Positions 31,028 through 39,675 of a DNA stretch of 64,000 nt are shown here, in pieces. Position numbers and translations under genes: made by a program. How positions within the stretch are numbered: position 1 is the first letter of the stretch; each line of letters begins with the position of its first letter. This DNA comes from SIG78 sp036677805 (GTDB lineage: Bacteria > Verrucomicrobiota > Lentisphaeria > Victivallales > Victivallaceae). Location of the stretch: assembly GCA_036677805.1 (NCBI GenBank), contig JAVBVS010000022.1, positions 1-64,000 of the forward strand, given 5' to 3'. The notes under the pieces are model-generated. The model saw only the letters and a list, made by a program, of their open reading frames with translations. It did no database searches and was not told the origin of the DNA.

Positions 31028-33316
31028 ATGTCGCAACATGATGTCACCGATCCGGTCTGCCGGATGAAATTCAATCCGTCGGCAGCGGCGGCCAGCGTGG
31101 AACTGAAGGGCCGGACCTACTATTTCTGCAGCGAACATTGCCGCCGGGAATTTGCCGCCCATCCGGAACAGTACCGCCCAAACGCCGCCGCGTCCGCCGC
31201 TTTGCATCCGCCGGCCGCGCCGGGGACGGTTTTCAGCTGTCCGATGCATCCGGAAGTCCGTTCCACGCATCCCGGCAGCTGTCCTCGCTGCGGAATGGAC
31301 CTGAGTGCGCCGGATGGCGAGGAGAATCGTGCGGAATATCGCATGTTGTGGAAAAAATTCTGTCTGGCCGCCGGATTCACCCTGATTTTGACCGGAGTGA
31401 TGTGGTTGCCGCAGATTCCGGGATTGACCCGGATGCGCTGGATGGATTTCGTCCAGTGGCTGGTGGCTTCCGTCGTGCTCTTCGGTCCCGGCGGATTTCT
31501 GCTCCGGCGGGGAGCGGCTTCGCTGCGGGGCTGGAATCTCAATATGTTCACGCTGGTAAGCCTCGGAATGCTGAGCGCATACGGGTACAGCGTCTACGGT
31601 GTATTGTTTTATTGGACGCTGCCGATGGACATGCTGTCGAATTCGGGACTGGCCAAACTGTATTTTGAATCGGCGGCAATGATCGCCGCGCTGATTATCC
31701 TCGGGCAACTGCTGGAAGCCCGGGCGCGCGCCGGCACCGAATACGCGATTCGTTCACTGATGGAACTGACCCCGCCGACTGCGCTGCGGGTCGAAGCCGA
31801 CGGTGCAACTGCGACCATTTCGTTGGATCTCATTCAACCCGGCGACCGGCTCAAGGTACTGCCCGGAAGCAAGATTCCGGTGGACGGCGTGGTGGAAAGC
31901 GGCTCAAGTTACGTCGATGAGTCGATGCTGACCGGCGAGTCGGCGCCAGCGGCTAAAACCGCAGGCGGCCGGGTCAATGCCGGGACTTTGAACCGGAACG
32001 GCGCTTTCGTCATGGTCGCCCGGAAGGTCGGGACCGAAACATTGCTGGCACGAATGATCGAACTGGTCGCCCACGCCCGGAGCTCGCGGCCGAAGATTCA
32101 GCAACTGGTCGATCAGGTTGCCGCGGCAATGGTGCCGCTGGTGATTGCGGCGGCGGCGATGACGCTGCTGGTCTGGGGCGCAATTGCCGGCAACTGGGAA
32201 TTCGGCTTGCTTAACGCCATCGCCGTATTGCTGGTGGCATGTCCCTGCGCATTGGGACTGGCGACACCGATGTCGGTAATGGTTGGGATCGGCGTGGGGG
32301 CGCGGCATGGAATTCTGGTAAAAAACGCCGAGGCACTGGAGGCTTTGCGCAAGGTCGATTTCATCGTGTTGGACAAAACCGGAACCCTGACCGTCGGCAG
32401 TCCCGCCGTAACGGATGTCGTCCCGACCGCCGGCAGTACGCCGGCAGCGGTTTTAGCAACCGCCGCGGCGGTTGAGAGCGGCAGCGGGCATCCGCTGGCG
32501 CAGGCGATCGCTGCCGCCGCGCGGACGAGGCAACCGGCATTGGCCGAAGTCACCGGGTTTTCGAATCACCCCGGTCTCGGCGTCGCCGGTATGCTCGATG
32601 GAATCGCCGTCGCCGTCGGCAATGCCGGCTGGATGGAAAAACAGGACATTCCAACAGCGGCGCTGGAAGCATTGGTCGAACGCGCCCCGAATTCGACCGG
32701 AAGCCGGGTTTTTGTCGCCGGCGATGGCGTATTGCTGGGCATGATTCTGATTGCCGATCCCATCCGGGAAGGCGCGGCGAAGGCGCTGCGGGAATTGCGG
32801 AAACTCCATGTCACTCCGATTCTGGCGACCGGCGACCATGGCGGTACGGCGGAGGATGTGGCGCGAAAGCTTGGAATCGCGGAAGTTCACGCGGAAATGC
32901 TGCCGGAGGACAAATTCGATTTGATTCGGCGGCTTCGCGCCGCCGGGCATGTCGTGGCCATGGCCGGAGACGGGGTCAACGATGCCGCGGCTTTGGCGGC
33001 GGCCGATGTCGGCATCGCCATGGGCGGCGGCACCGATGTCGCGCTGGAAAATGCCGGAATCACACTGCTGCGGGGCGAAATTGCCAAACTGGTGGTAGCG
33101 GTTCGGCTCGGTCGCGCGGTTTATCGCAACATCGCTGAAAATCTCTTCTGGGCATTTTTTTACAATATGGCGATGATCCCGGTGGCGGCCGGAATATTTT
33201 ACCCGTGGTGGGGGTGGCTTCTGAGCCCGGTGGCGGGCAGTATCGCCATGAGTTTGTCGTCGATTTCGGTGGTGGTCAACGCCGCCCGGCTGGGAAAACA
33301 TCGGCTGGGACCGTAA
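31028..33316 (+). CDS. copA: Copper-type P1B ATPase with YHS and metal-binding domains
   Basis: The 763-residue pump starts at 31028 behind AAAGGAGG. It has an N-terminal YHS domain (DPVCRMKF, YYFCSEHC), a heavy-metal-binding domain (FSCPMHPEVRSTHPGSCPRC, GMDL), eight predicted membrane helices, the actuator motif TGES, the metal site CPC, the phosphorylation motif DKTGT, SGHPLA of the nucleotide domain and GDGVND. CPC and the metal domains point to Cu+ or Ag+ export. The usual HMA ferredoxin-like domain is absent, replaced by YHS plus HMBD. Its end overlaps the cupin gene by 41 bases. Confidence 0.88.
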   Translation: MSQHDVTDPVCRMKFNPSAAAASVELKGRTYYFCSEHCRREFAAHPEQYRPNAAASAALHPPAAPGTVFSCPMHPEVRSTHPGSCPRCGMDLSAPDGEENRAEYRMLWKKFCLAAGFTLILTGVMWLPQIPGLTRMRWMDFVQWLVASVVLFGPGGFLLRRGAASLRGWNLNMFTLVSLGMLSAYGYSVYGVLFYWTLPMDMLSNSGLAKLYFESAAMIAALIILGQLLEARARAGTEYAIRSLMELTPPTALRVEADGATATISLDLIQPGDRLKVLPGSKIPVDGVVESGSSYVDESMLTGESAPAAKTAGGRVNAGTLNRNGAFVMVARKVGTETLLARMIELVAHARSSRPKIQQLVDQVAAAMVPLVIAAAAMTLLVWGAIAGNWEFGLLNAIAVLLVACPCALGLATPMSVMVGIGVGARHGILVKNAEALEALRKVDFIVLDKTGTLTVGSPAVTDVVPTAGSTPAAVLATAAAVESGSGHPLAQAIAAAARTRQPALAEVTGFSNHPGLGVAGMLDGIAVAVGNAGWMEKQDIPTAALEALVERAPNSTGSRVFVAGDGVLLGMILIADPIREGAAKALRELRKLHVTPILATGDHGGTAEDVARKLGIAEVHAEMLPEDKFDLIRRLRAAGHVVAMAGDGVNDAAALAAADVGIAMGGGTDVALENAGITLLRGEIAKLVVAVRLGRAVYRNIAENLFWAFFYNMAMIPVAAGIFYPWWGWLLSPVAGSIAMSLSSISVVVNAARLGKHRLGP

Positions 33317-33851
33317 ATGCCTCAAATTCCCGAATTGCGGCGGCCAGTTGCGGATTCAGCCGACAGAGGCCGGCTGCGGTTTGCGCTTCGAAGTCGCACG
33401 GTCGGAATTCGGGAATCACCGCCGCGCTGAAAAGGCTCCAGCAGTCGGGTCCGGCTTCCAGAAGCCGCGTACTTTGCCAGTAATCGGCCGGAACGATCGC
33501 CTGCGGCAATCCGCCGGCGACGGGCAGCGGATACAGCAATCGGGTTTCCCAGCCGGACCCGTCCGGCGCGACGATCATCTGGAACGCCGGCGAGGGGCCA
33601 TGCGCAAACCACAACTCATCCGCGCCGCGCACCCGGTGCCAGGCCGAACGCTCGGACCCGCTCAGCAGATAAAAAATGGCGCTCGCCAGTTTGCGGCCGG
33701 GAAATTGAAAGCCGATATGCTCATAGGTGCGGACGAAACTGCCGCCCTCGTATTCCAGCGGCGTCAGGTTCAGACGGCGAATGACTTCCGCCGCCGATGG
33801 CGGCAGCGGCGCCGGCAATGCCTGGGGATCGTAATCAACCGGAGCGGCCAA
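33276..33851 (-). CDS. Cupin-fold protein (DUF985/cupin_5 type)
   Basis: About 191 residues. AEVIRRLNLTPLEYEGGSFV, then SAIFYLLSGSERSAWHRVRG and ELWFAHGP, form the conserved core of DUF985 cupins, with histidines placed for a metal or ligand. VPADYWQSTRLLEAG and FSAAVIPEFRPCDFE complete the pattern. No ATG lies at the right place; I take TTG at 33849-33851, two bases after the fumB stop, as the start. Biochemical function of the family is unclear. It is the last gene of the nptA-like/fumA/fumB operon. Confidence 0.72.
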   Translation of the reverse strand: MAAPVDYDPQALPAPLPPSAAEVIRRLNLTPLEYEGGSFVRTYEHIGFQFPGRKLASAIFYLLSGSERSAWHRVRGADELWFAHGPSPAFQMIVAPDGSGWETRLLYPLPVAGGLPQAIVPADYWQSTRLLEAGPDCWSLFSAAVIPEFRPCDFEAQTAAGLCRLNPQLAAAIREFEAFTVPADVFPAGRR

Positions 33852-33853
33852 GA

Positions 33854-34387
33854 TTATCTTCTTTCGTAGAGATTGTTGCCCTCGGAGTCGATGGCTACGA
33901 TCACCGGCAGACTTTCCACCTCCAGTCGGTGAATCGCCTCCGGGCCGAGGTCCGGGAACGCCAGCACTTCGGCCTTTTTGATGCAACGGGCAATCAGTGC
34001 GCCGGCGCCGCCGGTGGCGGCGAAATAAACCGCGCCATACTGCTTCATGGCGGCGATGACCGCCGGGCTGCGCTCCCCTTTGCCGATCATGCCGCGCAAT
34101 CCGCATTCCGCAATCAAGCGGGGGGAATAGGCATCCATGCGTCCGCTGGTGGTCGGTCCGGCGCTGCCGATCGCCCGTCCCGGCGGCGCCGGGCAGGGGC
34201 CGACGAAATAAATGATCTGGTCGCGCAGCTCAACCGGCAGCGGCTTGCCGGCGTCCAGTAATTCGATCAATCGCTTGTGCGCCGCATCCCGGGCGGTATA
34301 AATGACCCCGGAAAGCTGAACCTGATCTCCGGCGCGAAGAATCTGAACCTTCTGCAGGGTAAGAGGCGTGTCAATGGCGACCATCAT
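33854..34387 (-). CDS. fumB: Fumarate hydratase class I, beta subunit
   Basis: The 177-residue protein matches the C-terminal domain of class I fumarases and L-tartrate dehydratases: VQLSGVIYTARDAAHKRLIE, IYFVGPCPA, GPTTSGRMDAYSP, LIAECGLRGMIGKG and GAVYFAATGGAGALIA. With FumA it makes the Fe-S enzyme that interconverts fumarate and malate. Several ATG codons exist; 34387 has the best spacing from GAGGAG. It starts just after fumA. A tartrate dehydratase role cannot be excluded. Confidence 0.86.
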   Translation of the reverse strand: MMVAIDTPLTLQKVQILRAGDQVQLSGVIYTARDAAHKRLIELLDAGKPLPVELRDQIIYFVGPCPAPPGRAIGSAGPTTSGRMDAYSPRLIAECGLRGMIGKGERSPAVIAAMKQYGAVYFAATGGAGALIARCIKKAEVLAFPDLGPEAIHRLEVESLPVIVAIDSEGNNLYERR

Positions 34388-34400
34388 ATCCATCCGCTCC

Positions 34401-35300
34401 TCAAAGTTCGAACCCGGCATGCCGCGCCGCATGGCAGTTCAGATTGACCGCCACCGGCAAACTGGCAATGTGACAGGGAAAGTTTTCGATATGAACCGCG
34501 AGCGCCGTGACATCACCGCCCAAGCCCTGGGCGCCGACTTGAGAAGCATTGATTTTATCCAGGATTTCTTTTTCCAGTTCGGCATATTCCGGATCGGGAT
34601 TGACGCTGCCGATGGTGCGCAGCAATGCTTTTTTGGCCAGGAACGCCGCCTTCTCGAAGGTGCCGCCGATGCCGACCCCGACGATGGTCGGCGGGCAGGG
34701 ATTGCCGCCGGCGTCGACCACGGTCCGGACCACGAATTCCACCACACCAGCGCGTCCGTCGGACGGCTTGAGCATTTTCAGCGCGCTCATATTCTCCGAA
34801 CCGCCGCCCTTGGGCGCGAGAATCACGTTGAGCTTGTCGCCCGGAACCAGCGTCAGATGGATGATCGGCGGCGTATTGTCCTGGGTGTTGCGCCGCTTGA
34901 ACAGCGGATCGCTGACGACCGACTTGCGCAGAAACCCGTCCCGGTATCCCCGTCGCGTGCCTTCGGCGATGGCTTCGTAAACGGTGCCGCCCTCGATTTT
35001 GAGCATCGACCCCATCTCCACGAAAAATACCGCGAATCCAGTATCCTGGCAAATCGGCATATTTTCCGACCGGGCAATTTCCGCATTTTCCAGACATTGC
35101 CGCAGCAACTCGCGGGCAGGCTCACGGGTTTCCGTCTCCCGTGCCTGCCGGAGCGCCGTCAAGACATCGTCCGGCAGGCGCGTCGCCGCCGCCAGGCAGC
35201 ACAACCGTACCGCTTCCACCACGTCGGCGAAAGGCACGACCCGCATCAAGTCGGCGATGGATCGGCCGGACTTGAGCGCCGGTTTCAATTTTTCACTCAT
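34401..35300 (-). CDS. fumA: Fumarate hydratase class I, alpha subunit
   Basis: The 299-residue protein carries the three cysteines expected for the 4Fe-4S cluster: PICQDTGFAVFF, GGNPCPPTIVGVGIGG and NLNCHAARH. VSDPLFKRRNTQDNTPP and APKGGGSENMSALKML are family landmarks. The split alpha/beta form is typical of many anaerobes. Together with the decarboxylase operon it fits fermentative C4-dicarboxylate metabolism. It follows the transporter gene by 14 bases and so shares its transcript. Confidence 0.9.
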   Translation of the reverse strand: MSEKLKPALKSGRSIADLMRVVPFADVVEAVRLCCLAAATRLPDDVLTALRQARETETREPARELLRQCLENAEIARSENMPICQDTGFAVFFVEMGSMLKIEGGTVYEAIAEGTRRGYRDGFLRKSVVSDPLFKRRNTQDNTPPIIHLTLVPGDKLNVILAPKGGGSENMSALKMLKPSDGRAGVVEFVVRTVVDAGGNPCPPTIVGVGIGGTFEKAAFLAKKALLRTIGSVNPDPEYAELEKEILDKINASQVGAQGLGGDVTALAVHIENFPCHIASLPVAVNLNCHAARHAGFEL

Positions 35301-35314
35301 AGCTCAAGACTCCC

Positions 35315-37774
35315 TCAAAGATTGAGGTAATGTTTCTGAATTTCCGGAGTGCGTTCGGCGATGTTGGTAAGATGATCGCCTAATTTTTCCAATTCCCCCA
35401 GCAACTCGATGAAAATCACGCTGTTGACCAGACTGCAACTGCCCTTGCGCAGACGGTCGATATTTTCCTGTTCGAATTCCTTGGTCAATTTATTGATTTT
35501 GCGTTCGCTTTTCAATGCCGCCCGGACTTCGGCGGCATCGGTGCTGTCCAACGCTTCGATCACGCTGGCGGCTTCATTGTTCAAAATGTTCCAGACCTTT
35601 TCGATGGCTTTGGCGCTGGCGCCGGAAAGTTTCTTGTCGCTTTTCGCCAGACGCGCGGTCAGCGCCAGAATGTTGGCGGTATGATCCGCAATGCGTTCCG
35701 CGTCATTGGTGCAGTGCATCAGCAGCGGAATCAGATCGGACTGATGGTCGGTCAGGTTGCGCCGCCGGGTAATCTGCACCAGGTAATCGGTGACGCTGGC
35801 CTGCATCCGGTCGATTTTATCCTCATCCTCCGCCAATTTTTCACAAGCGTTCTTGTCCAGATTCAGCTTCATGAAATGTTCGTTGACCGCGGCATCGATC
35901 ATGCGCCAGGAATCGCGTACCATGCCGCGGATGGCCAGCACCACCTGCTCCAACGCGGCGGTCGGAGTCGCCAGCAGATACGGCTCCAGAACGCGGACCG
36001 GAGGCTCCTGATCGGCGCGCCCGGGAATCAGATATTCACACAACTGGGCGAACGGCCGGAGGAAGGGCAGCAGGATCATGGCATTGGCCACATTGAACAA
36101 GGTGTGAGCCATGGCGATGTGCCGTTCGATATTCTGCGGTATCTCCGCGAAAACATCCCCAGGTGTGATCGCGTTGATCAACATCAGATAAATGGGAACG
36201 CGCGCTTCGCCGTAGGGAATATAAAAGCAGATCACCATGAAGACCGTTCCGAAGGCGTTGAACAGAAAATGCGCCAGCGCCGCCTGTTTGGCCGTCCGGT
36301 TGGCCGCCAGCGAAGCCAGAAACGCCGTAATCGTCGTGCCGATATTGGTCCCCAGCAGGAGCGGCACCGAGGTGTAGAAGTCGATCAGCCCGCCGCCGGC
36401 CAGCGCCAGGACGATCCCCATCGCCGCCGAACTGCTTTGGACCAGCATCGTCAGCACCGTGCCGATGATAATAGCACCGAGCACCGGCCCCAGCGGCATC
36501 AAGCTTCCCGCCGCGGGCGTACAATCGAACAACTGGAAAAAGTGCTGAAAACTCGGCAGCACCCCCAGCACCTTGAGTTCGGAACTCATCAAGCCGATGC
36601 CGTAAAAAATCAAACCGAAACCGAAGATCGATTCGCCCCAGCCCCGAATCGTCCGTTTTTTGGCGAAGCTCACCAGCAAGCCGAGCGCAATCGCGGGCAT
36701 CGCCAGCGCCCCCAGATTGAAGGAGATGATCTGGGCCGTGACCGTCGTGCCGATGTTGGCGCCGAAAATAATGCCGATGGCCTGAGTCAGATTGATCAAA
36801 CCGGCATTGATGAACCCGATCACCATTACCGTGGTGGCGCTCGACGACTGAATCACCGCGGTCACCGCGGTTCCGGCGAATACGGCGACCACGCCGTTGC
36901 GCGAGAAGAACTGAAGGATTTTCTGCATGCGGTCGCCGGCGATTTTCATCAGACCGTCGCTCATCAGCTTCATGCCGAAAACGAACAGCGCCAGTCCGCC
37001 GAGAACGTTCACGATCACCTTCCACAAATCCAGAGCCAACATTTTCACCGTGATCTGGCGCATGAAGTAATTGGACGCCGGATCGGCGACTTCAATGCCG
37101 ATCTGGTACTCGCCGCTGACATTGCCCAGCTTGATCCGGGCCGCGGCTTCACCTTCGCTGTTGGTATGGAGCGTTTCGGGAATGATTTCCGCACCGGCAT
37201 TGCCACCTGAAGGCGACCCCAGAATCTTGAAATAAACCGGAATGTTGGCCGCCGCCCGGCCGTCGGCATTGACCAGCTTGATGGTCACCGGACGCGGTGC
37301 CAGAGAGTCGACCGCCGCCTCCTGACGACCGCCGCTGATCTGGGCGCCGACGGTGAAACGGACCGTCACCGCCAGATCGGGAGCTGCCGTCGGCACGATA
37401 CGCAGATAATGATCTCCGACGCGCTTGCCCGCCCGGATCGTGAAATGCGCCGCGCCGCCCGGATCGGTGGTAGTGCTTTCCGGCGTTATCGTCAGATCGG
37501 ACCCGGGCAAAACCTGCGCCTTCAATTCCGCATGGGCTACCGGATTGCGTTCGCCCTTGCCGCCGAAAAGCCCCGGTTTCAGCGGTCCGTTGACCGTGAT
37601 CACCAGCGGACGGGCAAAATCGGTTTCGGGCAGGGCATACTGGTTGTCGCCGGAAAAAATTTTGATCTGGTCGATTTCTTCAGTACTTTTATCAGGCCGG
37701 CAACCCAAGAGAAAGATCGTGGCAATCAACAGCGCAACAATACAACCGGCTTGAAGAGTCGGACGTTTTTTCAA
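35315..37774 (-). CDS. Na/Pi cotransporter with lipoprotein and Ig-like N-terminus and PhoU-like C-terminus
   Basis: The 819-residue protein starts with a lipoprotein signal (lipobox LLGC, C25). Two Ig-like/Big domains follow (about 50-145 and 155-250), then the NptA-type membrane part with its duplicated motif (IQSSSATTVMVIGFINAGLI; LVQSSSAAMGIVLALAGG) and GANIGTT/GTNIGTT, and a C-terminal PhoU-like helical region (about 590-819). It takes up phosphate with Na+. The extracytoplasmic lipid-anchored domains are an unusual addition. It leads the operon with fumA, fumB and the cupin gene. Confidence 0.85.
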   Translation of the reverse strand: MKKRPTLQAGCIVALLIATIFLLGCRPDKSTEEIDQIKIFSGDNQYALPETDFARPLVITVNGPLKPGLFGGKGERNPVAHAELKAQVLPGSDLTITPESTTTDPGGAAHFTIRAGKRVGDHYLRIVPTAAPDLAVTVRFTVGAQISGGRQEAAVDSLAPRPVTIKLVNADGRAAANIPVYFKILGSPSGGNAGAEIIPETLHTNSEGEAAARIKLGNVSGEYQIGIEVADPASNYFMRQITVKMLALDLWKVIVNVLGGLALFVFGMKLMSDGLMKIAGDRMQKILQFFSRNGVVAVFAGTAVTAVIQSSSATTVMVIGFINAGLINLTQAIGIIFGANIGTTVTAQIISFNLGALAMPAIALGLLVSFAKKRTIRGWGESIFGFGLIFYGIGLMSSELKVLGVLPSFQHFFQLFDCTPAAGSLMPLGPVLGAIIIGTVLTMLVQSSSAAMGIVLALAGGGLIDFYTSVPLLLGTNIGTTITAFLASLAANRTAKQAALAHFLFNAFGTVFMVICFYIPYGEARVPIYLMLINAITPGDVFAEIPQNIERHIAMAHTLFNVANAMILLPFLRPFAQLCEYLIPGRADQEPPVRVLEPYLLATPTAALEQVVLAIRGMVRDSWRMIDAAVNEHFMKLNLDKNACEKLAEDEDKIDRMQASVTDYLVQITRRRNLTDHQSDLIPLLMHCTNDAERIADHTANILALTARLAKSDKKLSGASAKAIEKVWNILNNEAASVIEALDSTDAAEVRAALKSERKINKLTKEFEQENIDRLRKGSCSLVNSVIFIELLGELEKLGDHLTNIAERTPEIQKHYLNL

Positions 37775-37821
37775 AATAGCACTCCGGAATTTTGCAATAA
37801 AAAACTTGTCTGGCTGAATTT

Positions 37822-37850
37822 AATATACACCGCCAACCGGAGTTCCTCAA
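37822..37850 (-). promoter_or_regulatory. Promoter of the transporter-fum operon
   Basis: On the minus strand TTGAGG (37850-37845) and TATATT (37827-37822) with a 17-base spacer lie about 45 bases before the start codon, immediately after the nfo stop. Confidence 0.65.
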
Positions 37851-37853
37851 GCA

Positions 37854-38705
37854 TCAGTCGGTATTTTTTGCCAACTCTTTCAACCGGGCGATCTCGTTCG
37901 CCCACAGATCCTCATCGGGCGTTTCAAGCACCAGAGGAATATTTTCGAGATGCGGATCGGTCGCGATCCGGCCGAAGAGATCCCAGCCCAACGTCCCTGC
38001 GCCCAGCGATTCATGGCGGTCGAGATGACTGTTCAAACCGGCCTTGGCATCGTTGAGATGCATGCCTTCGAGCCGCTCGTAACCGATCAATTTTTCAAAA
38101 CGCGCCCAGAAGCGTTCGTAGCCTTCCGGCGTGTCCAGATCGTAGCCGGCGGCGTAGGTATGGCAGGTGTCGATGCAGACGCCGACGCGGGGGGAGGCAT
38201 CCAATAATTCGATCAACCGCGCCAGATGCTCGAGCGCGAAACCGAGGTTGGTGCCCTGTCCGGCGGTATTTTCGATTACGGCGTGAACCTGCTGCGTGGC
38301 CTCAAGCGCCGCCTTCATGCCCGTAGCGATCAGGCTCAGGCATTCTTCGACGGAGACGGCGTTGAGATGGCTGCCGGGATGAAAGTTGAGCTTGACCAGG
38401 CCGAGTTGTTCACAACGCTGCATTTCGTCGATGAACGCCGCGACCGCACTCCGGTGTTTGACCGGATCGGGCTGGCCGAGATTGATGAGGTAGCTGTCGT
38501 GCGGCAGAATATGGGCCGGAGCGAAGCCATGGGCGGTGCAATTTTCCCGGAATGCGGCGATCTCCTCCGCGGTCAGGGGCGGAGAGCTCCATTGACGCTG
38601 GTTTTTGGTGAACATGGCGAAGGCGTCCGCGCCGATGCGCGCCGCATTGAGCGGGGCATTGGCCACGCCGCCGGCGATGCTGACATGGGCTCCAAAGTAT
38701 TTCAT
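37854..38705 (-). CDS. nfo: Deoxyribonuclease IV (endonuclease IV)
   Basis: The 283-residue protein matches endonuclease IV throughout: GAHVSIAGGV at the start, the metal ligands in NFHPGSHL, VIENTAGQG, VGVCIDTCHTYAAGYD, HLNDAK and LDRHESLGAG, and LVLETP near the end. The enzyme cuts DNA at abasic sites with three Zn ions. Length is normal. It is divergent from the aldo/keto reductase gene. Confidence 0.93.
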   Translation of the reverse strand: MKYFGAHVSIAGGVANAPLNAARIGADAFAMFTKNQRQWSSPPLTAEEIAAFRENCTAHGFAPAHILPHDSYLINLGQPDPVKHRSAVAAFIDEMQRCEQLGLVKLNFHPGSHLNAVSVEECLSLIATGMKAALEATQQVHAVIENTAGQGTNLGFALEHLARLIELLDASPRVGVCIDTCHTYAAGYDLDTPEGYERFWARFEKLIGYERLEGMHLNDAKAGLNSHLDRHESLGAGTLGWDLFGRIATDPHLENIPLVLETPDEDLWANEIARLKELAKNTD

Positions 38706-38804
38706 CGGGACAAATTCCTCGGTTTTTTCGGTTTTCCGCTTGGCAAAAATCGCTTCAGCGTGTAGGTTTACTATAACCGTTATTACGACAAAAGCGAGCT
38801 GGCA

Positions 38805-39671
38805 ATGGTTCCTGTTCCAATAAAAAAAATCGCATCCGGACTGACGTTGCCGGTTCTCGGCGCCGGCACCTGGCGCATCGGCGGCGCGACCGAGGCCGAC
38901 CGCAGTTGCGACCGCGAAGCCGTGGCATCATTGCGAGGCATGCTCGAAGACGGATTCCGCCACTTCGACACCGCCGAAATGTACGGCGCCGGGCACACCG
39001 AGGAACTGCTCGGCGAGGCGCTGCGGGGCTGGCCGCGGAAAGAACTGCGGCTTACCGGCAAGGTCTGGAAAACCCATCTGACTTATGACGGCGTGCTGCG
39101 CGCCTGCGATGATTCACTGCGGCGGCTGGGCTGCGATTATTTCGATTTGTATTTGATTCATCAGGTCGCGCCGGAGGCCGACTGGCATGGTGTGTTGCGC
39201 GCCTTCGAGCGGCTGGCCGCGGAGAAACGCGTCCGCCACTTCGGCGTCAGCAACTTCACCCGGGAGCGTTGGCAGAACCTCCAGGCCATGACGCCGCTGG
39301 CGCTGGAGGCCAATCAGGTGCACTACAATCTGTGCTGCCGCGAAGCCGAGCACGCCGGACTGCTCGACTATTGCCGGGAACACGACCGGATGCTGATCGC
39401 CTGGCGGCCCTTGCAGAAGGGGACGCTGGCGCTGGATGTTCCGCTGATGCGGGAATTGTGTGAAAAATACGGCAAGACGCCGATTCAAGTTGCCTTGAAC
39501 TTTTTGATCGCCCAGCCGCAGGTGGTGACCATCGCCGCCATGCGCGACGCCGCACACCGCCGGGAAAATCTCGGCGCCACCGATTGGATGCTTGACGCCG
39601 CCGACCTTGAGCGGCTGCGAAACGAATGGCCGGATCGCCGCGAACGCAGCGAGGCGCTGCCTCTGAGCTGA
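38805..39671 (+). CDS. Aldo/keto reductase
   Basis: The 288-residue protein shows the AKR barrel with GAGTWRIGG at the start, the catalytic D, Y and K in HFDTAEMYGAGHTEELLGEA and LTGKVW, DLYLIHQ, and HFGVSNFTRERW. These NADPH enzymes reduce aldehydes and ketones; the substrate is unknown. The upstream site is weak. Four bases separate it from the helicase gene. Confidence 0.9.
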   Translation: MVPVPIKKIASGLTLPVLGAGTWRIGGATEADRSCDREAVASLRGMLEDGFRHFDTAEMYGAGHTEELLGEALRGWPRKELRLTGKVWKTHLTYDGVLRACDDSLRRLGCDYFDLYLIHQVAPEADWHGVLRAFERLAAEKRVRHFGVSNFTRERWQNLQAMTPLALEANQVHYNLCCREAEHAGLLDYCREHDRMLIAWRPLQKGTLALDVPLMRELCEKYGKTPIQVALNFLIAQPQVVTIAAMRDAAHRRENLGATDWMLDAADLERLRNEWPDRRERSEALPLS

Positions 39672-39675
39672 TTTT

